A stretch of 11,676 nt of DNA from Wolbachia sp. (GTDB lineage: Bacteria; Pseudomonadota; Alphaproteobacteria; Rickettsiales; Anaplasmataceae). Below the pieces are notes generated by a model. That model was not told where the DNA came from. It saw only the letters and a list, made by a program, of their open reading frames with translations, and did not search any database. Location: positions 1 through 11,676 of the forward strand of contig JARBCG010000144.1 of assembly GCA_028803175.1 (NCBI GenBank), given 5' to 3'. Each line of letters opens with the position of its first letter. The first letter of the stretch is position 1. Positions 1 through 6,152 of this stretch are shown in pieces. A program made the translations under genes and the position numbers.

Positions 1-250
1 TAAGTATTCTATGTCTGTACTTAATCTGTACTTAGTACAGAACACTAAATGGTACTTTAAATTAAACGTACTGTGAGAGCTATGTTTGTAATCAATACAA
101 GCCATACTAAAGTAGTCCAACACTTACAGTATATTATACTAAAGTATCCGCCTTAAGGCTAGGGTATTAACCTACCCACCTCGCTACATAAAATATACTT
201 TAAAATTACTAGAAAGTTAGTAAAAATGTCAATATATTATCAGTTTGAAG
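1..250. other. Non-coding region rich in short palindromes and GTAC motifs
   Basis: No supportable gene was found on either strand. The stretch has five GTAC sites (17, 28, 35, 52 and 68), one inside the odd-centred palindrome CTGTACTTAGTACAG (26-40). A second palindrome, AGTATATTATACT, lies at 128-140, the perfect 10-mer GCCTTAAGGC at 150-159, and a GGGTA/TACCC stem at 162-177. The 11-mer ATACTAAAGTA occurs twice, at 104-114 and 136-146. These could be operators, pieces of a structured RNA, or a decayed repeat; the sequence does not decide between them. Confidence 0.5.
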
Positions 251-308
251 TTTATAGTATTAATATTATATAATTTATTTTAAAATTATATAATATTAAT
301 ACTATAAA
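251..308. repeat. Perfect 26-bp inverted repeat (hairpin) with 6-nt loop
   Basis: Positions 251-276 are the exact reverse complement of 283-308, separated by the loop ATTTTA (277-282). The arms are almost pure A/T, with one G:C pair. No T-run follows, so it is not a typical intrinsic terminator. It ends 69 bases before the XRE-like gene. It could be a mobile palindromic element, a cruciform or RNA stem in that gene's leader, or the end signal of an upstream gene outside the window. Confidence 0.85.
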
Positions 309-377
309 TATATTACTTATTAATATATTATATCAAGGTATTTAATAAAATTAACTAGGTATAAATTAGGAAGGATT

Positions 378-671
378 ATGGAAATAATGTCATTAAACAG
401 TTTAAACAGTGTAGAAGTAAAGAAAAAGCTACTTGATATAATGAAAAATCTTATTGAAGAAAAAGGTTGGAAGCAAGCTTATGCCGCTGAAAAATTGGGT
501 ATTGATCAGCCAAAAGTATCACAAATTAAAAATGGCAAAATAGACGGCTTCTCCTTAGAGCGTTTGTTAGTATTCTTAAAAAAGCTCGGTTACGATGTCA
601 CAATCATAATAACGGAAAACCAGACGATAAAATCTGAAGCAGAAAAACTCAAATATGAAGTTGAGTCTTAA
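378..671 (+). CDS. Small XRE-family helix-turn-helix regulator, HigA2/antitoxin-like
   Basis: A 97-residue protein that is mostly one DNA-binding domain. The helix-turn-helix spans about residues 32-54: Q33, AAEKLGI, then the recognition helix QPKVSQIKNG. A short beta-prone segment, GYDVTIIITE (71-80), follows. This layout fits the one-domain XRE proteins that often serve as antitoxin and autorepressor of HigBA-type modules (HTH_37/COG5606-like). No toxin reading frame lies in the 377 bases upstream, and rpoZ follows directly, so it appears to be an orphan. The ATG at 378 has an AGGAAGG purine run just upstream; the ATG at 387 (residue 4) is an alternative. The DNA-binding role is well supported; the target and the antitoxin history are inferred. 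Confidence 0.8.
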   Translation: MEIMSLNSLNSVEVKKKLLDIMKNLIEEKGWKQAYAAEKLGIDQPKVSQIKNGKIDGFSLERLLVFLKKLGYDVTIIITENQTIKSEAEKLKYEVES

Positions 672-700
672 TTGACATCTTACTTTTTGTGATATAGTAT
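672..700 (+). promoter_or_regulatory. Sigma-70 promoter for rpoZ
   Basis: A perfect -35 hexamer TTGACA (672-677) is followed after 17 bases by TAGTAT (695-700), with overlapping TATAGT at 693-698. It begins immediately after the stop codon of the regulator gene and ends 21 bases before the rpoZ start. rpoZ can therefore be transcribed independently. It is a sequence match only; no start site is known. Confidence 0.6.
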
Positions 701-721
701 AAGGCTTATTAGGGTGGTATT

Positions 722-1099
722 ATGGTTGAGTTTATTGTAGAAAGATGTGTAGAGCAAATTAGTAACCGTTTTAAGCTAACTTTATTAGCAAGTCAAAGGA
801 CGCATGATTTAAATACTGGAGCAAGCAATCCAACCCAAGTGGTTAAGTTTAAAAATTATAAGAATACCATGGTTTCTTTATACGAAATAGCAGAAAGAAA
901 AGTAGATCTTAACGAATTGTTTAGCTTATTAGTAGGTAGGTGTAAAGAGTATATGAAAGGAAACGTGAGTAGTGCTCATAGTAGTAGTGAAGATAAATTA
1001 CGAAAGTTATTGAATTTCTCTAGCGATCAATTTCATGTAAATCAAGAAAGTACTGATCAATACAGCACTGGCATTGATATTGAAAATGATGGTGAATAG
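722..1099 (+). CDS. rpoZ: DNA-directed RNA polymerase omega subunit
   Basis: Omega is the small RNA polymerase subunit that helps fold beta' and assemble the core enzyme. The N-terminal half has the family pattern: VERCVEQISNRFKLTLLASQ (residues 6-25) matches the usual 'VEDCL..V.NRFELVLLAA.RA' segment, followed by the RTHDL-NTG element. A second helix, TMVSLYEIAERKVDL (about 49-63), corresponds to the 'K..V.AL.EIA.G' region. At 125 residues it is longer than the common 70-100, with a Ser-rich, poorly conserved tail (from about residue 80). The start is supported by an AGGGTGG purine run 5 bases upstream and by its own promoter. No terminator hairpin is visible in the 119 bases before mrpF. 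Confidence 0.9.
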   Translation: MVEFIVERCVEQISNRFKLTLLASQRTHDLNTGASNPTQVVKFKNYKNTMVSLYEIAERKVDLNELFSLLVGRCKEYMKGNVSSAHSSSEDKLRKLLNFSSDQFHVNQESTDQYSTGIDIENDGE

Positions 1100-1175
1100 T
1101 GATATCAATGATTGCTTTTCTTAGTTATTTGATATTATGCGATGCTTTTTGAATTTAAAAGTGGCTTGCATTGGT

Positions 1176-1181
1176 TATAAT
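1176..1181 (+). promoter_or_regulatory. Possible -10 element for the mrp cluster
   Basis: A perfect TATAAT lies 37 bases before the mrpF start. The nearest -35-like hexamer, TTGAAT (1149-1154), gives an over-long 21-base spacer, so the promoter is tentative. The 1100-1218 gap shows nothing else: no open frame of note and no relic of mrpE. Confidence 0.35.
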
Positions 1182-1218
1182 AATGAGTTATTGATTATAA
1201 AGTTGGTAAGCTTCACAG

Positions 1219-1467
1219 GTGATTCATATTACTATCTATGTATTGTTGTTTTGTATGAGTATAATGCTATACCGTATAGTATCTAAAGCAAGCGATATAT
1301 ATGATAAGGTTGTAGCATTCAATAACTTTTCAACGCAAATAGTGTTGCTCATAACAGCAATATCGATAATTACTAATGGCTTTCTCTTGATTGATATAGC
1401 GCTATTGTATGCTAGCATCGGCTTCATATCAACTATAGCACTAATGAGGTTGATGTTGTTTCAATAA
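1219..1467 (+). CDS. mrpF: Mrp cation/proton antiporter subunit F
   Basis: A small hydrophobic protein of 82 residues with three predicted membrane helices (about 3-21, 37-57 and 59-80). The segment ASDIYDKVVAFNNF (24-37) corresponds to the family signature 'GPS..DRVVALD', and FLLIDIALLYASIGFISTIA (55-74) to the conserved 'DVALVLALLGFLSTVA'. MrpF is part of the hetero-oligomeric inner-membrane complex that exchanges Na+ or K+ for protons. Translation appears to start at GTG 1219, since ATG codons occur only from residue 14 and would remove the first helix. The ribosome site is weak. It lies 3 bases before mrpG, so the two are co-transcribed. Confidence 0.85.
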   Translation: MIHITIYVLLFCMSIMLYRIVSKASDIYDKVVAFNNFSTQIVLLITAISIITNGFLLIDIALLYASIGFISTIALMRLMLFQ

Positions 1468-1470
1468 TTT

Positions 1471-1767
1471 ATGATATATCATCTTGGAGTTATTTTTATA
1501 TTTTTAGGTATTTCTCTTATAATTATTTCAAATACAGGAGTAATCAGATTTCCTGATTTTTATACTAGGTTACATGCATCAGGTATTACGGACTCTAGTG
1601 GCGCAACATTATTATTGATCGGTTTTGCTTTGCAAAATGAATTCTCAATTAATACTATTAAAATACTGTTGTTAATTCTTATAATATGGGTTGCTAACTC
1701 AACTAACAGTTATGTTTTAGCACGCACTTATTATAAATGTAAGAAAAAAACTAATAAAGAAGGCTGA
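1471..1767 (+). CDS. mrpG: Mrp cation/proton antiporter subunit G
   Basis: A 98-residue membrane protein with three hydrophobic helices. The diagnostic element is TGVIRFPDFYTRLHASGITD (residues 22-41), matching the MnhG/MrpG motif 'LGLLRLPDFYTRLHAAGKTD'; it is followed by SSGATLLLIGFAL. The polar tail CKKKTNKEG is cytoplasmic in style. The gene begins 3 bases after mrpF and ends 1 base before the next gene, so its translation is probably coupled to both neighbours. The length agrees with the usual 95-130 residues. Assignment to the Mrp family is firm; which cation is carried cannot be told from the sequence. Confidence 0.9.
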   Translation: MIYHLGVIFIFLGISLIIISNTGVIRFPDFYTRLHASGITDSSGATLLLIGFALQNEFSINTIKILLLILIIWVANSTNSYVLARTYYKCKKKTNKEG

Positions 1768-1768
1768 A

Positions 1769-2296
1769 ATGTTTGAAATATTAAACGTCACATTACTTTC
1801 GTTGTTACTAATAGTCACGTTTTTTATGGTATTTTCAAGAAATTTAGTTGTAAGCTCTGTTTTGATATGCGTATTTAGCTCACTTATCGCACTTGTATAT
1901 TTGATCATGAATGCACCTGACGTTGCAATTACTGAAACCTCAGTTGGTGCGGGGTTAGGCACAGTTTTTATATTTGCAGCACTTTCTTTGATAAAAAACC
2001 ACAAAACGACCTCATCTCATAATCCTATAGCACTTTTTTTCATGTTGTGTTTAGCCATATGTTTGTCGCACTTTATGACCCAATTACCAGATTTTGGTGA
2101 TCATAGTGCTCCAATACACATGCATGTTGCTCCTTATTATCTGGAAAATACTGAAAAAGTTGCTGGCATTCCTAATGTAGTCACAACTATCCTAGCAAGC
2201 TTTCGTGGCTATGATACGTTTGGAGAAACAGTAGTAGTTTTTACTGCGGCACTTTGTATAACATTAATATTAAAGGATGAAAAAGAAAATGATTAA
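1769..2296 (+). CDS. MrpA C-terminal / MbhD-MbhE-like antiporter subunit
   Basis: A 175-residue membrane protein corresponding to the C-terminal part of MrpA, which in archaeal-type clusters forms the separate subunits MbhD and MbhE. The MbhD-like part (about 1-76, DUF4040) carries MNAPDVAITETSVGAGLGT (47-65), the conserved acidic helix thought to take part in proton handling. The MbhE-like part (about 85-170) ends with NVVTTILASFRGYDTFGET (136-154), matching the MrpA 'VN.ILVDFRG.DT.GE' motif. The large NuoL-like N-terminal domain of MrpA is absent. The ATG follows an AAGAAGG ribosome site, and the 3' end overlaps the mrpB start by up to 20 bases. Automated annotation may call it 'subunit B', but it is not the MnhB-domain protein. 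Confidence 0.85.
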   Translation: MFEILNVTLLSLLLIVTFFMVFSRNLVVSSVLICVFSSLIALVYLIMNAPDVAITETSVGAGLGTVFIFAALSLIKNHKTTSSHNPIALFFMLCLAICLSHFMTQLPDFGDHSAPIHMHVAPYYLENTEKVAGIPNVVTTILASFRGYDTFGETVVVFTAALCITLILKDEKEND

Positions 2297-2705
2297 AAAT
2301 CCAGTATTGAATACGGTAGCATTTCTAATGGTGCCTTTGATAATTTTATTTGGTTTATATATACAATTTCATGGTGATTATACTTCAGGTGGAGGATTCC
2401 AAGCTGGCATAATTATCGCTTCTGGAATAATATTGTATTCAATGTTATTTGGCGTATCCACCACTCTAAAAGCTATACCTTATCCCATAATTAAGTTTAC
2501 TAATGTGTTAGGCATTTTAATTTATAGTGGCACAGGTGTTTTAACAATTTTATTTGGCCAAAGTTTTTTATCTTATAATGTGCTATCAGCCAATGCTGTT
2601 GCTGGCCAAAAACTGGGTATTTTTTTAGTAGAACTAGGTGTAGCATTCACTGTCTGCTCTTCTATGCTCATTATATATATAAGTTTCGCTCGTAGAAAAA
2701 AATGA
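2277..2705 (+). CDS. mrpB: Mrp cation/proton antiporter subunit B (MnhB domain)
   Basis: A 142-residue protein with four predicted membrane helices. The N-terminal signature is NPVLNTVAFLMVPLIILFGLYI followed by FHGDYTSGGGFQAGIIIASG (31-50), the nearly invariant MnhB motif 'GH..PGGGF.GG...A'. The last helix (about 115-137) is followed by the basic tail ARRKK. Two starts are possible: ATG 2277, which overlaps the preceding gene by 20 bases, and ATG 2289 (residue 5), which overlaps by 8. The AAAGG just before 2277 is too close to serve it and fits 2289 slightly better. It overlaps mrpC by 4 bases. Function as an Mrp/Mbh membrane subunit is firm. Confidence 0.9.
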   Translation: MKKKMIKNPVLNTVAFLMVPLIILFGLYIQFHGDYTSGGGFQAGIIIASGIILYSMLFGVSTTLKAIPYPIIKFTNVLGILIYSGTGVLTILFGQSFLSYNVLSANAVAGQKLGIFLVELGVAFTVCSSMLIIYISFARRKK

Positions 2706-3034
2706 TGACTTTATATAATTATATAATTATTATTATATTAATGATATTGGGTCTGTATGTTATTGTTAATGATAAAAATTTAGTAAAAAAAATGATAGGA
2801 TTAAGTGTTTTTCAAGCATCTATCTTACTATTTTACATATCTCTTGGATATGTAAAAAATTCCTTGTCTCCTATATTAGTTCCAAATTTTTATCTATATA
2901 GTAACCCTATACCTCATGTCTTGATGCTTACTGCCATAGTGGTTGAAATCGCAACATTTTCAGTTGGATTGTCCATAGCGGTAAAAATAGAAGAAAAATA
3001 TGGAACAATTGATGAAGTTTCTATAAATAATTAG
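2702..3034 (+). CDS. mrpC: Mrp cation/proton antiporter subunit C (NuoK-like)
   Basis: A 110-residue, three-helix protein homologous to NuoK of complex I. The helix after GLYVIVNDKNLVKKMIGLSV matches the conserved 'N.I..IIGL.V...A.NL' region. NPIPHVLMLTAIVVEIATFS (68-87) matches the MrpC signature 'DP.PQALVLTAIVI..A'. Start and stop of the two genes overlap as ATGATGA (start 2702 or 2705, mrpB stop 2703-2705), a sign of translational coupling. In complete clusters mrpD follows, but here 137 non-coding bases and rpoD follow instead. MrpD-like ion-pumping subunits, if the complex is functional, must be encoded elsewhere. Confidence 0.9.
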   Translation: MMTLYNYIIIIILMILGLYVIVNDKNLVKKMIGLSVFQASILLFYISLGYVKNSLSPILVPNFYLYSNPIPHVLMLTAIVVEIATFSVGLSIAVKIEEKYGTIDEVSINN

Positions 3035-3059
3035 GACAAGTGTACGTGAATTAACAATA

Positions 3060-3162
3060 TTTTAAACTATACGAAGTAACAAATAGCTGAAGTTGAGAAT
3101 AAAATTATAGACTTGATTGTTGTAAATTTATTTGTTAATAAGTAACAAAGTTTTAAACTATA
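3060..3162 (+). repeat. Two motifs each repeated in the rpoD leader
   Basis: The 12-mer TTTTAAACTATA occurs at 3060-3071 and 3151-3162, and the 10-mer AAGTAACAAA at 3074-3083 and 3140-3149. In the second copy their order is swapped. The region lies between mrpC and the rpoD start, whose ribosome site is AAAGG just after the second copy (3163-3167). No convincing -35/-10 pair or terminator was found. The repeats may bind a regulator or be chance in AT-rich DNA. Confidence 0.5.
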
Positions 3163-3171
3163 AAGGTAATA

Positions 3172-5097
3172 ATGTCAACTATCAATGATACACAAGATGA
3201 GAAAAAAATTATTAGAGATCTTGTAACAAAAAGTATAAAAAAGGGTGGTTTTATAACTTTTGATGATCTAAATAATACACTATCAGATGAAAATTTTTCG
3301 CCTGACTTTATAGATAATACAGTATCTTTACTGCAAGATTCTGGAATTAATATACTCGAAACTAGTGAAGATGAGGAAGACACTAGCATTAACAATGATG
3401 ATGGTAAAGATGATGAAGATGCATCGCCAGCCGTTATGACAACTCTAGTACAAAATGATGACCCAATAAGAGTGTACTTACGGGACATGAGTTCTGTAAA
3501 GCTCTTATCAAGAGGAGATGAAGTCAAGATAGCAAAAAAAATTGAATCTGAAAAGAACAATATGTTACGTGCAATAATCGAAACATCAATAGCATTGAAG
3601 ATAGTAAAAGCATGGCGCGATGATCTAAGTAGCGGCAGTCTTTTATTAAGGGAAATTATAGATTTGGATGCGATTTATAACTCTGACTTTAATGTTATAC
3701 CTAAAGAAGATAATGAAGACTCTGAAGATGAAGAAAGCAGTGAATATTGTGATGATGACGAAAAAGATGATAGTGAAAAAGATGATGAAGAAGAAAGCGA
3801 TAATGAAGATATAAGTTCAGCAAACTTAAATGTTTCTATTCTTGAAATGGAAAGTGATTTGTTACCAAAGGTTATAGTTGCACTAGACGATATAATCATT
3901 TTAACAAGTAAAGCGTTAATGCTTAAGCAAGATTCTAAAAATCATTCAAACGAACTGGTATATGAAGATTTATATAATCAAATATGGTCCATAGCATTGC
4001 AAATTAAATTAAGTGATGCTGCTGTTGCTAGAATTACACAAGAGCTTTACAACATTAATAGATGTATAATGCTTGAAGAAGCTAATCTCATTTCTGAATC
4101 TAAAAAGTATGACATTAATAGAGAAAATTTTTATGAAATTTACAATAACATACTCCTAAAGCATGAGCTAAAAAAGGTAAACCTAATAACCAAACTTCAT
4201 AATGATAAACTGCCTATTACAGACAAGTTAAAAAGCAAGTTTGCAAGGTTTGTAGATGGTAACTTTGAACATATATCTAATACTTTGAATAACATTAGAC
4301 AATATGCACAAGAAGATGATGTACAAGAATTCAAAGAATCAATTAAAAGAATACAAAAACATGAACGAAAAGTTTCTGAAGCAAAGCAAGAGATGATTAA
4401 AGCAAATTTGAGGCTGGTGGTTTCTATTGCCAAGAAATACTCAAACAGAGGGTTAGCATTGCTTGACCTAATACAGGAAGGAAACATTGGTCTAATGAAG
4501 GCCGTTGACAAATTTGATTACAAACGCGGATATAAATTTTCAACTTATGGAACTTGGTGGGTAAGGCAATCAATCACTAGAGCAATACCTGAACAATCTA
4601 AAGTAGTTAGAATACCAGTTCATATGGTAGAAATTATCAGTAAGATCAATAAAACATTAAGGAAGATGACTCATGATATGGAGAGGGAGCCAACATTAGA
4701 AGAGTTGAGTGTCGAACTTAAGATGCCGACAGACAGAATACGTAAAGTTATGAAAGTAACAAAGGATCCAGTTAGTCTTGAAGCTCCAACAGGAAAAGAT
4801 GACAGTGGTACTGTCGGTGATTGTATAGAAGATAAACGAGTCTCCAAACCAGAAGATGCTGCTATACTTGCTGATCTGCGCAATATTACAACTTCTATTC
4901 TTTCAACCCTAGCACCAAAAGAAGAAAGAATTTTAAGAATGCGCTTTGGCTTGGGTAAAGATGGTAAAGAGCATACCTTAGAAGAAGTTGGTAAAATCTT
5001 TAATGTTACACGTGAGAGAATTAGACAAATAGAAGCAAAAGCACTACGCAAATTAAGGCATCCAAGTCGTGCTAGAAAACTTAGGGGATTCTTTTAA
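3172..5097 (+). CDS. rpoD: RNA polymerase sigma factor RpoD (sigma-70)
   Basis: The primary sigma factor, 641 residues, directs RNA polymerase to housekeeping promoters. Visible parts in order: region 1.1 (about 1-80); region 1.2, DDPIRVYLRDMSSVKLLSRG (96-115); a non-conserved region with a highly acidic stretch (about 179-213); region 2 (about 405-472), with ANLRLVVSIAKKYSNRGL, DLIQEGNIGLMKAVDKFDY and the promoter-melting/-10 segment KFSTYGTWWVRQSITRAI; region 3 (about 475-545); and region 4 (about 575-641), with LAPKEERILRMRFGLG and the -35-binding helix VTRERIRQIEAKALRKLRHP. All core segments are intact. The ATG has an AAAGG ribosome site 5 bases upstream. It appears to be a single gene between non-coding flanks. 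Confidence 0.97.
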   Translation: MSTINDTQDEKKIIRDLVTKSIKKGGFITFDDLNNTLSDENFSPDFIDNTVSLLQDSGINILETSEDEEDTSINNDDGKDDEDASPAVMTTLVQNDDPIRVYLRDMSSVKLLSRGDEVKIAKKIESEKNNMLRAIIETSIALKIVKAWRDDLSSGSLLLREIIDLDAIYNSDFNVIPKEDNEDSEDEESSEYCDDDEKDDSEKDDEEESDNEDISSANLNVSILEMESDLLPKVIVALDDIIILTSKALMLKQDSKNHSNELVYEDLYNQIWSIALQIKLSDAAVARITQELYNINRCIMLEEANLISESKKYDINRENFYEIYNNILLKHELKKVNLITKLHNDKLPITDKLKSKFARFVDGNFEHISNTLNNIRQYAQEDDVQEFKESIKRIQKHERKVSEAKQEMIKANLRLVVSIAKKYSNRGLALLDLIQEGNIGLMKAVDKFDYKRGYKFSTYGTWWVRQSITRAIPEQSKVVRIPVHMVEIISKINKTLRKMTHDMEREPTLEELSVELKMPTDRIRKVMKVTKDPVSLEAPTGKDDSGTVGDCIEDKRVSKPEDAAILADLRNITTSILSTLAPKEERILRMRFGLGKDGKEHTLEEVGKIFNVTRERIRQIEAKALRKLRHPSRARKLRGFF

Positions 5098-5099
5098 TT

Positions 5100-5204
5100 C
5101 TGAAAGATAAGCAACCCGTCTGTAAAAGGAAAAAAAATGATAAAGAAAGTGTACAGCAGTATTTAATCAACTTTAACAATAGGCCGTTCCGTAGTGATAA
5201 GTAG
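5100..5204 (+). pseudogene. Likely relic of a YacG-type zinc-binding protein
   Basis: A 34-codon open frame with no normal start codon (open from 5085) reads QPVCKRKK, then a spacer, then NFNNRPFRSDK and a stop. Intact YacG (DUF329; a small DNA gyrase inhibitor) has CPxCxKK, a spacer, and RPFCSxRCxxIDLGxW. The match of order, spacing and wording suggests homology. Of the four zinc cysteines only one remains: the third is Arg (CGT, one transition from TGT), and the frame stops where the fourth would be. The IDLGxW end is missing. The frame's end overlaps the gshB ribosome site (AGGAG, 5203-5207). Because it is so short, chance resemblance cannot be excluded. Confidence 0.4.
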
Positions 5205-5213
5205 GAGATACAA

Positions 5214-6152
5214 ATGAAAGTTGCTTTTCAAATGGATGAAAGTATAAACTTTAAAATTGACACTACATTTGCACTAATAAAGGAAGCACAAAAAAGAAGC
5301 AGTGAAGTTTTTATATACACTCCTGATAATTTAGCACTAAAGTTAAATCAGCCTATTGCTCTGGCTAAGAAAATTAGAGTTGATAGTTATGGGTTTATTT
5401 CTAAGGAAAATAGAGAAATAAACCTAGATGAAATGGATATTGTGTTTATCAGACAGGATCCACCATTTAATATGCGTTATATTACAACAACATATATCTT
5501 AGAAAAAGTTAAAGCTTTAGTGATTAATAATCCTATAGAAATAAGAAATTGTCCTGAAAAATTGATAACCTCATTATTTCCAGAATTAATTCCACCAACT
5601 TTGATCACGGAAAATGTATCGATGATTAGAGATTTTTACCGGGAACACAAAGATATAATTCTGAAGCCATTATACAGTTATGGCGGAAATGATGTAATAA
5701 GAATACAAGATGAGAGTAGTATTCAAGTAGTAGTGGAGTTAATGGTAGCAAAATATGAATGCCCTGTAATTGCACAATTATTTTGTAAAAATATAGATAA
5801 AGACAAAAGAATATTGCTACTAGACGGTAACCCGATAGGGATAATGAAGAGAACCCCGGCAAATGGAGAGATAAGAACAAACGTGCGTCTTGGAGCAAGT
5901 TTTGAACTTGTTGAAATGAGTGATATAGATCAAGAAATATGTAGTAAAATTGGTCCTGAATTAGAGAAAAAAGGACTAATATTTGTCGGTATAGATATTA
6001 TGGATGATTTTCTACTTGAAATTAATACAACTTCACCAACAGGAATAGTTTACATCAATAAACTATACAACATATCGCTGGAAAAAGATCTTTGGGATGC
6101 TTTTGAAGAAAAACGTGATAAAATGACAAATAATCAATTGCAAACAATTTAA
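5214..6152 (+). CDS. gshB: Glutathione synthetase
   Basis: Joins gamma-glutamylcysteine and glycine with ATP to give glutathione, the second step of its synthesis. At 312 residues the length is typical (E. coli has 316). Seen in order: N-terminal substrate domain MKVAFQMDESINFKIDTTFA; FIRQDPPFNMRYITTTYILE (78-97), matching 'R.DPPFD...I..TYILE'; INNPIEIRNCPEKL (104-117); the ATP-grasp lysine and glycine loop IILKPLYSYGG (148-158); KGLIFVGIDIM (253-263); and the closing metal/ATP motif LLEINTTSPTGI (267-278). A strong AGGAG lies 6 bases before the start. No gshA is in the window. The stop overlaps that of the convergent hemY-like gene. Confidence 0.96.
   Translation: MKVAFQMDESINFKIDTTFALIKEAQKRSSEVFIYTPDNLALKLNQPIALAKKIRVDSYGFISKENREINLDEMDIVFIRQDPPFNMRYITTTYILEKVKALVINNPIEIRNCPEKLITSLFPELIPPTLITENVSMIRDFYREHKDIILKPLYSYGGNDVIRIQDESSIQVVVELMVAKYECPVIAQLFCKNIDKDKRILLLDGNPIGIMKRTPANGEIRTNVRLGASFELVEMSDIDQEICSKIGPELEKKGLIFVGIDIMDDFLLEINTTSPTGIVYINKLYNISLEKDLWDAFEEKRDKMTNNQLQTI

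Noticed and set aside
1..250. Possible tRNA or other stable RNA in the first 250 bases
   Set aside because: The short stems do not form a cloverleaf, there is no T-loop-like GTTCRA motif in the right place, and no CCA end.
1236..1427. Minus-strand frame opposite mrpF
   Set aside because: mrpF matches its family through the whole length; the antisense frame has no recognisable feature or ribosome site. The frame at 1717-2004 is rejected for the same reason.
3153..3560. Minus-strand open frame of 135 codons opposite rpoD
   Set aside because: It is Ser/Leu/Ile-rich and mirrors the Asp/Glu-rich rpoD codons. rpoD is certain here, so this is a shadow, as are the similar frames at 3675-3899, 4197-4511 and 4671-5051.
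5137..5166. Nine-codon ATG frame with an upstream AAAAGG between rpoD and gshB
   Set aside because: Too short to support and in a different frame from the YacG-like relic.
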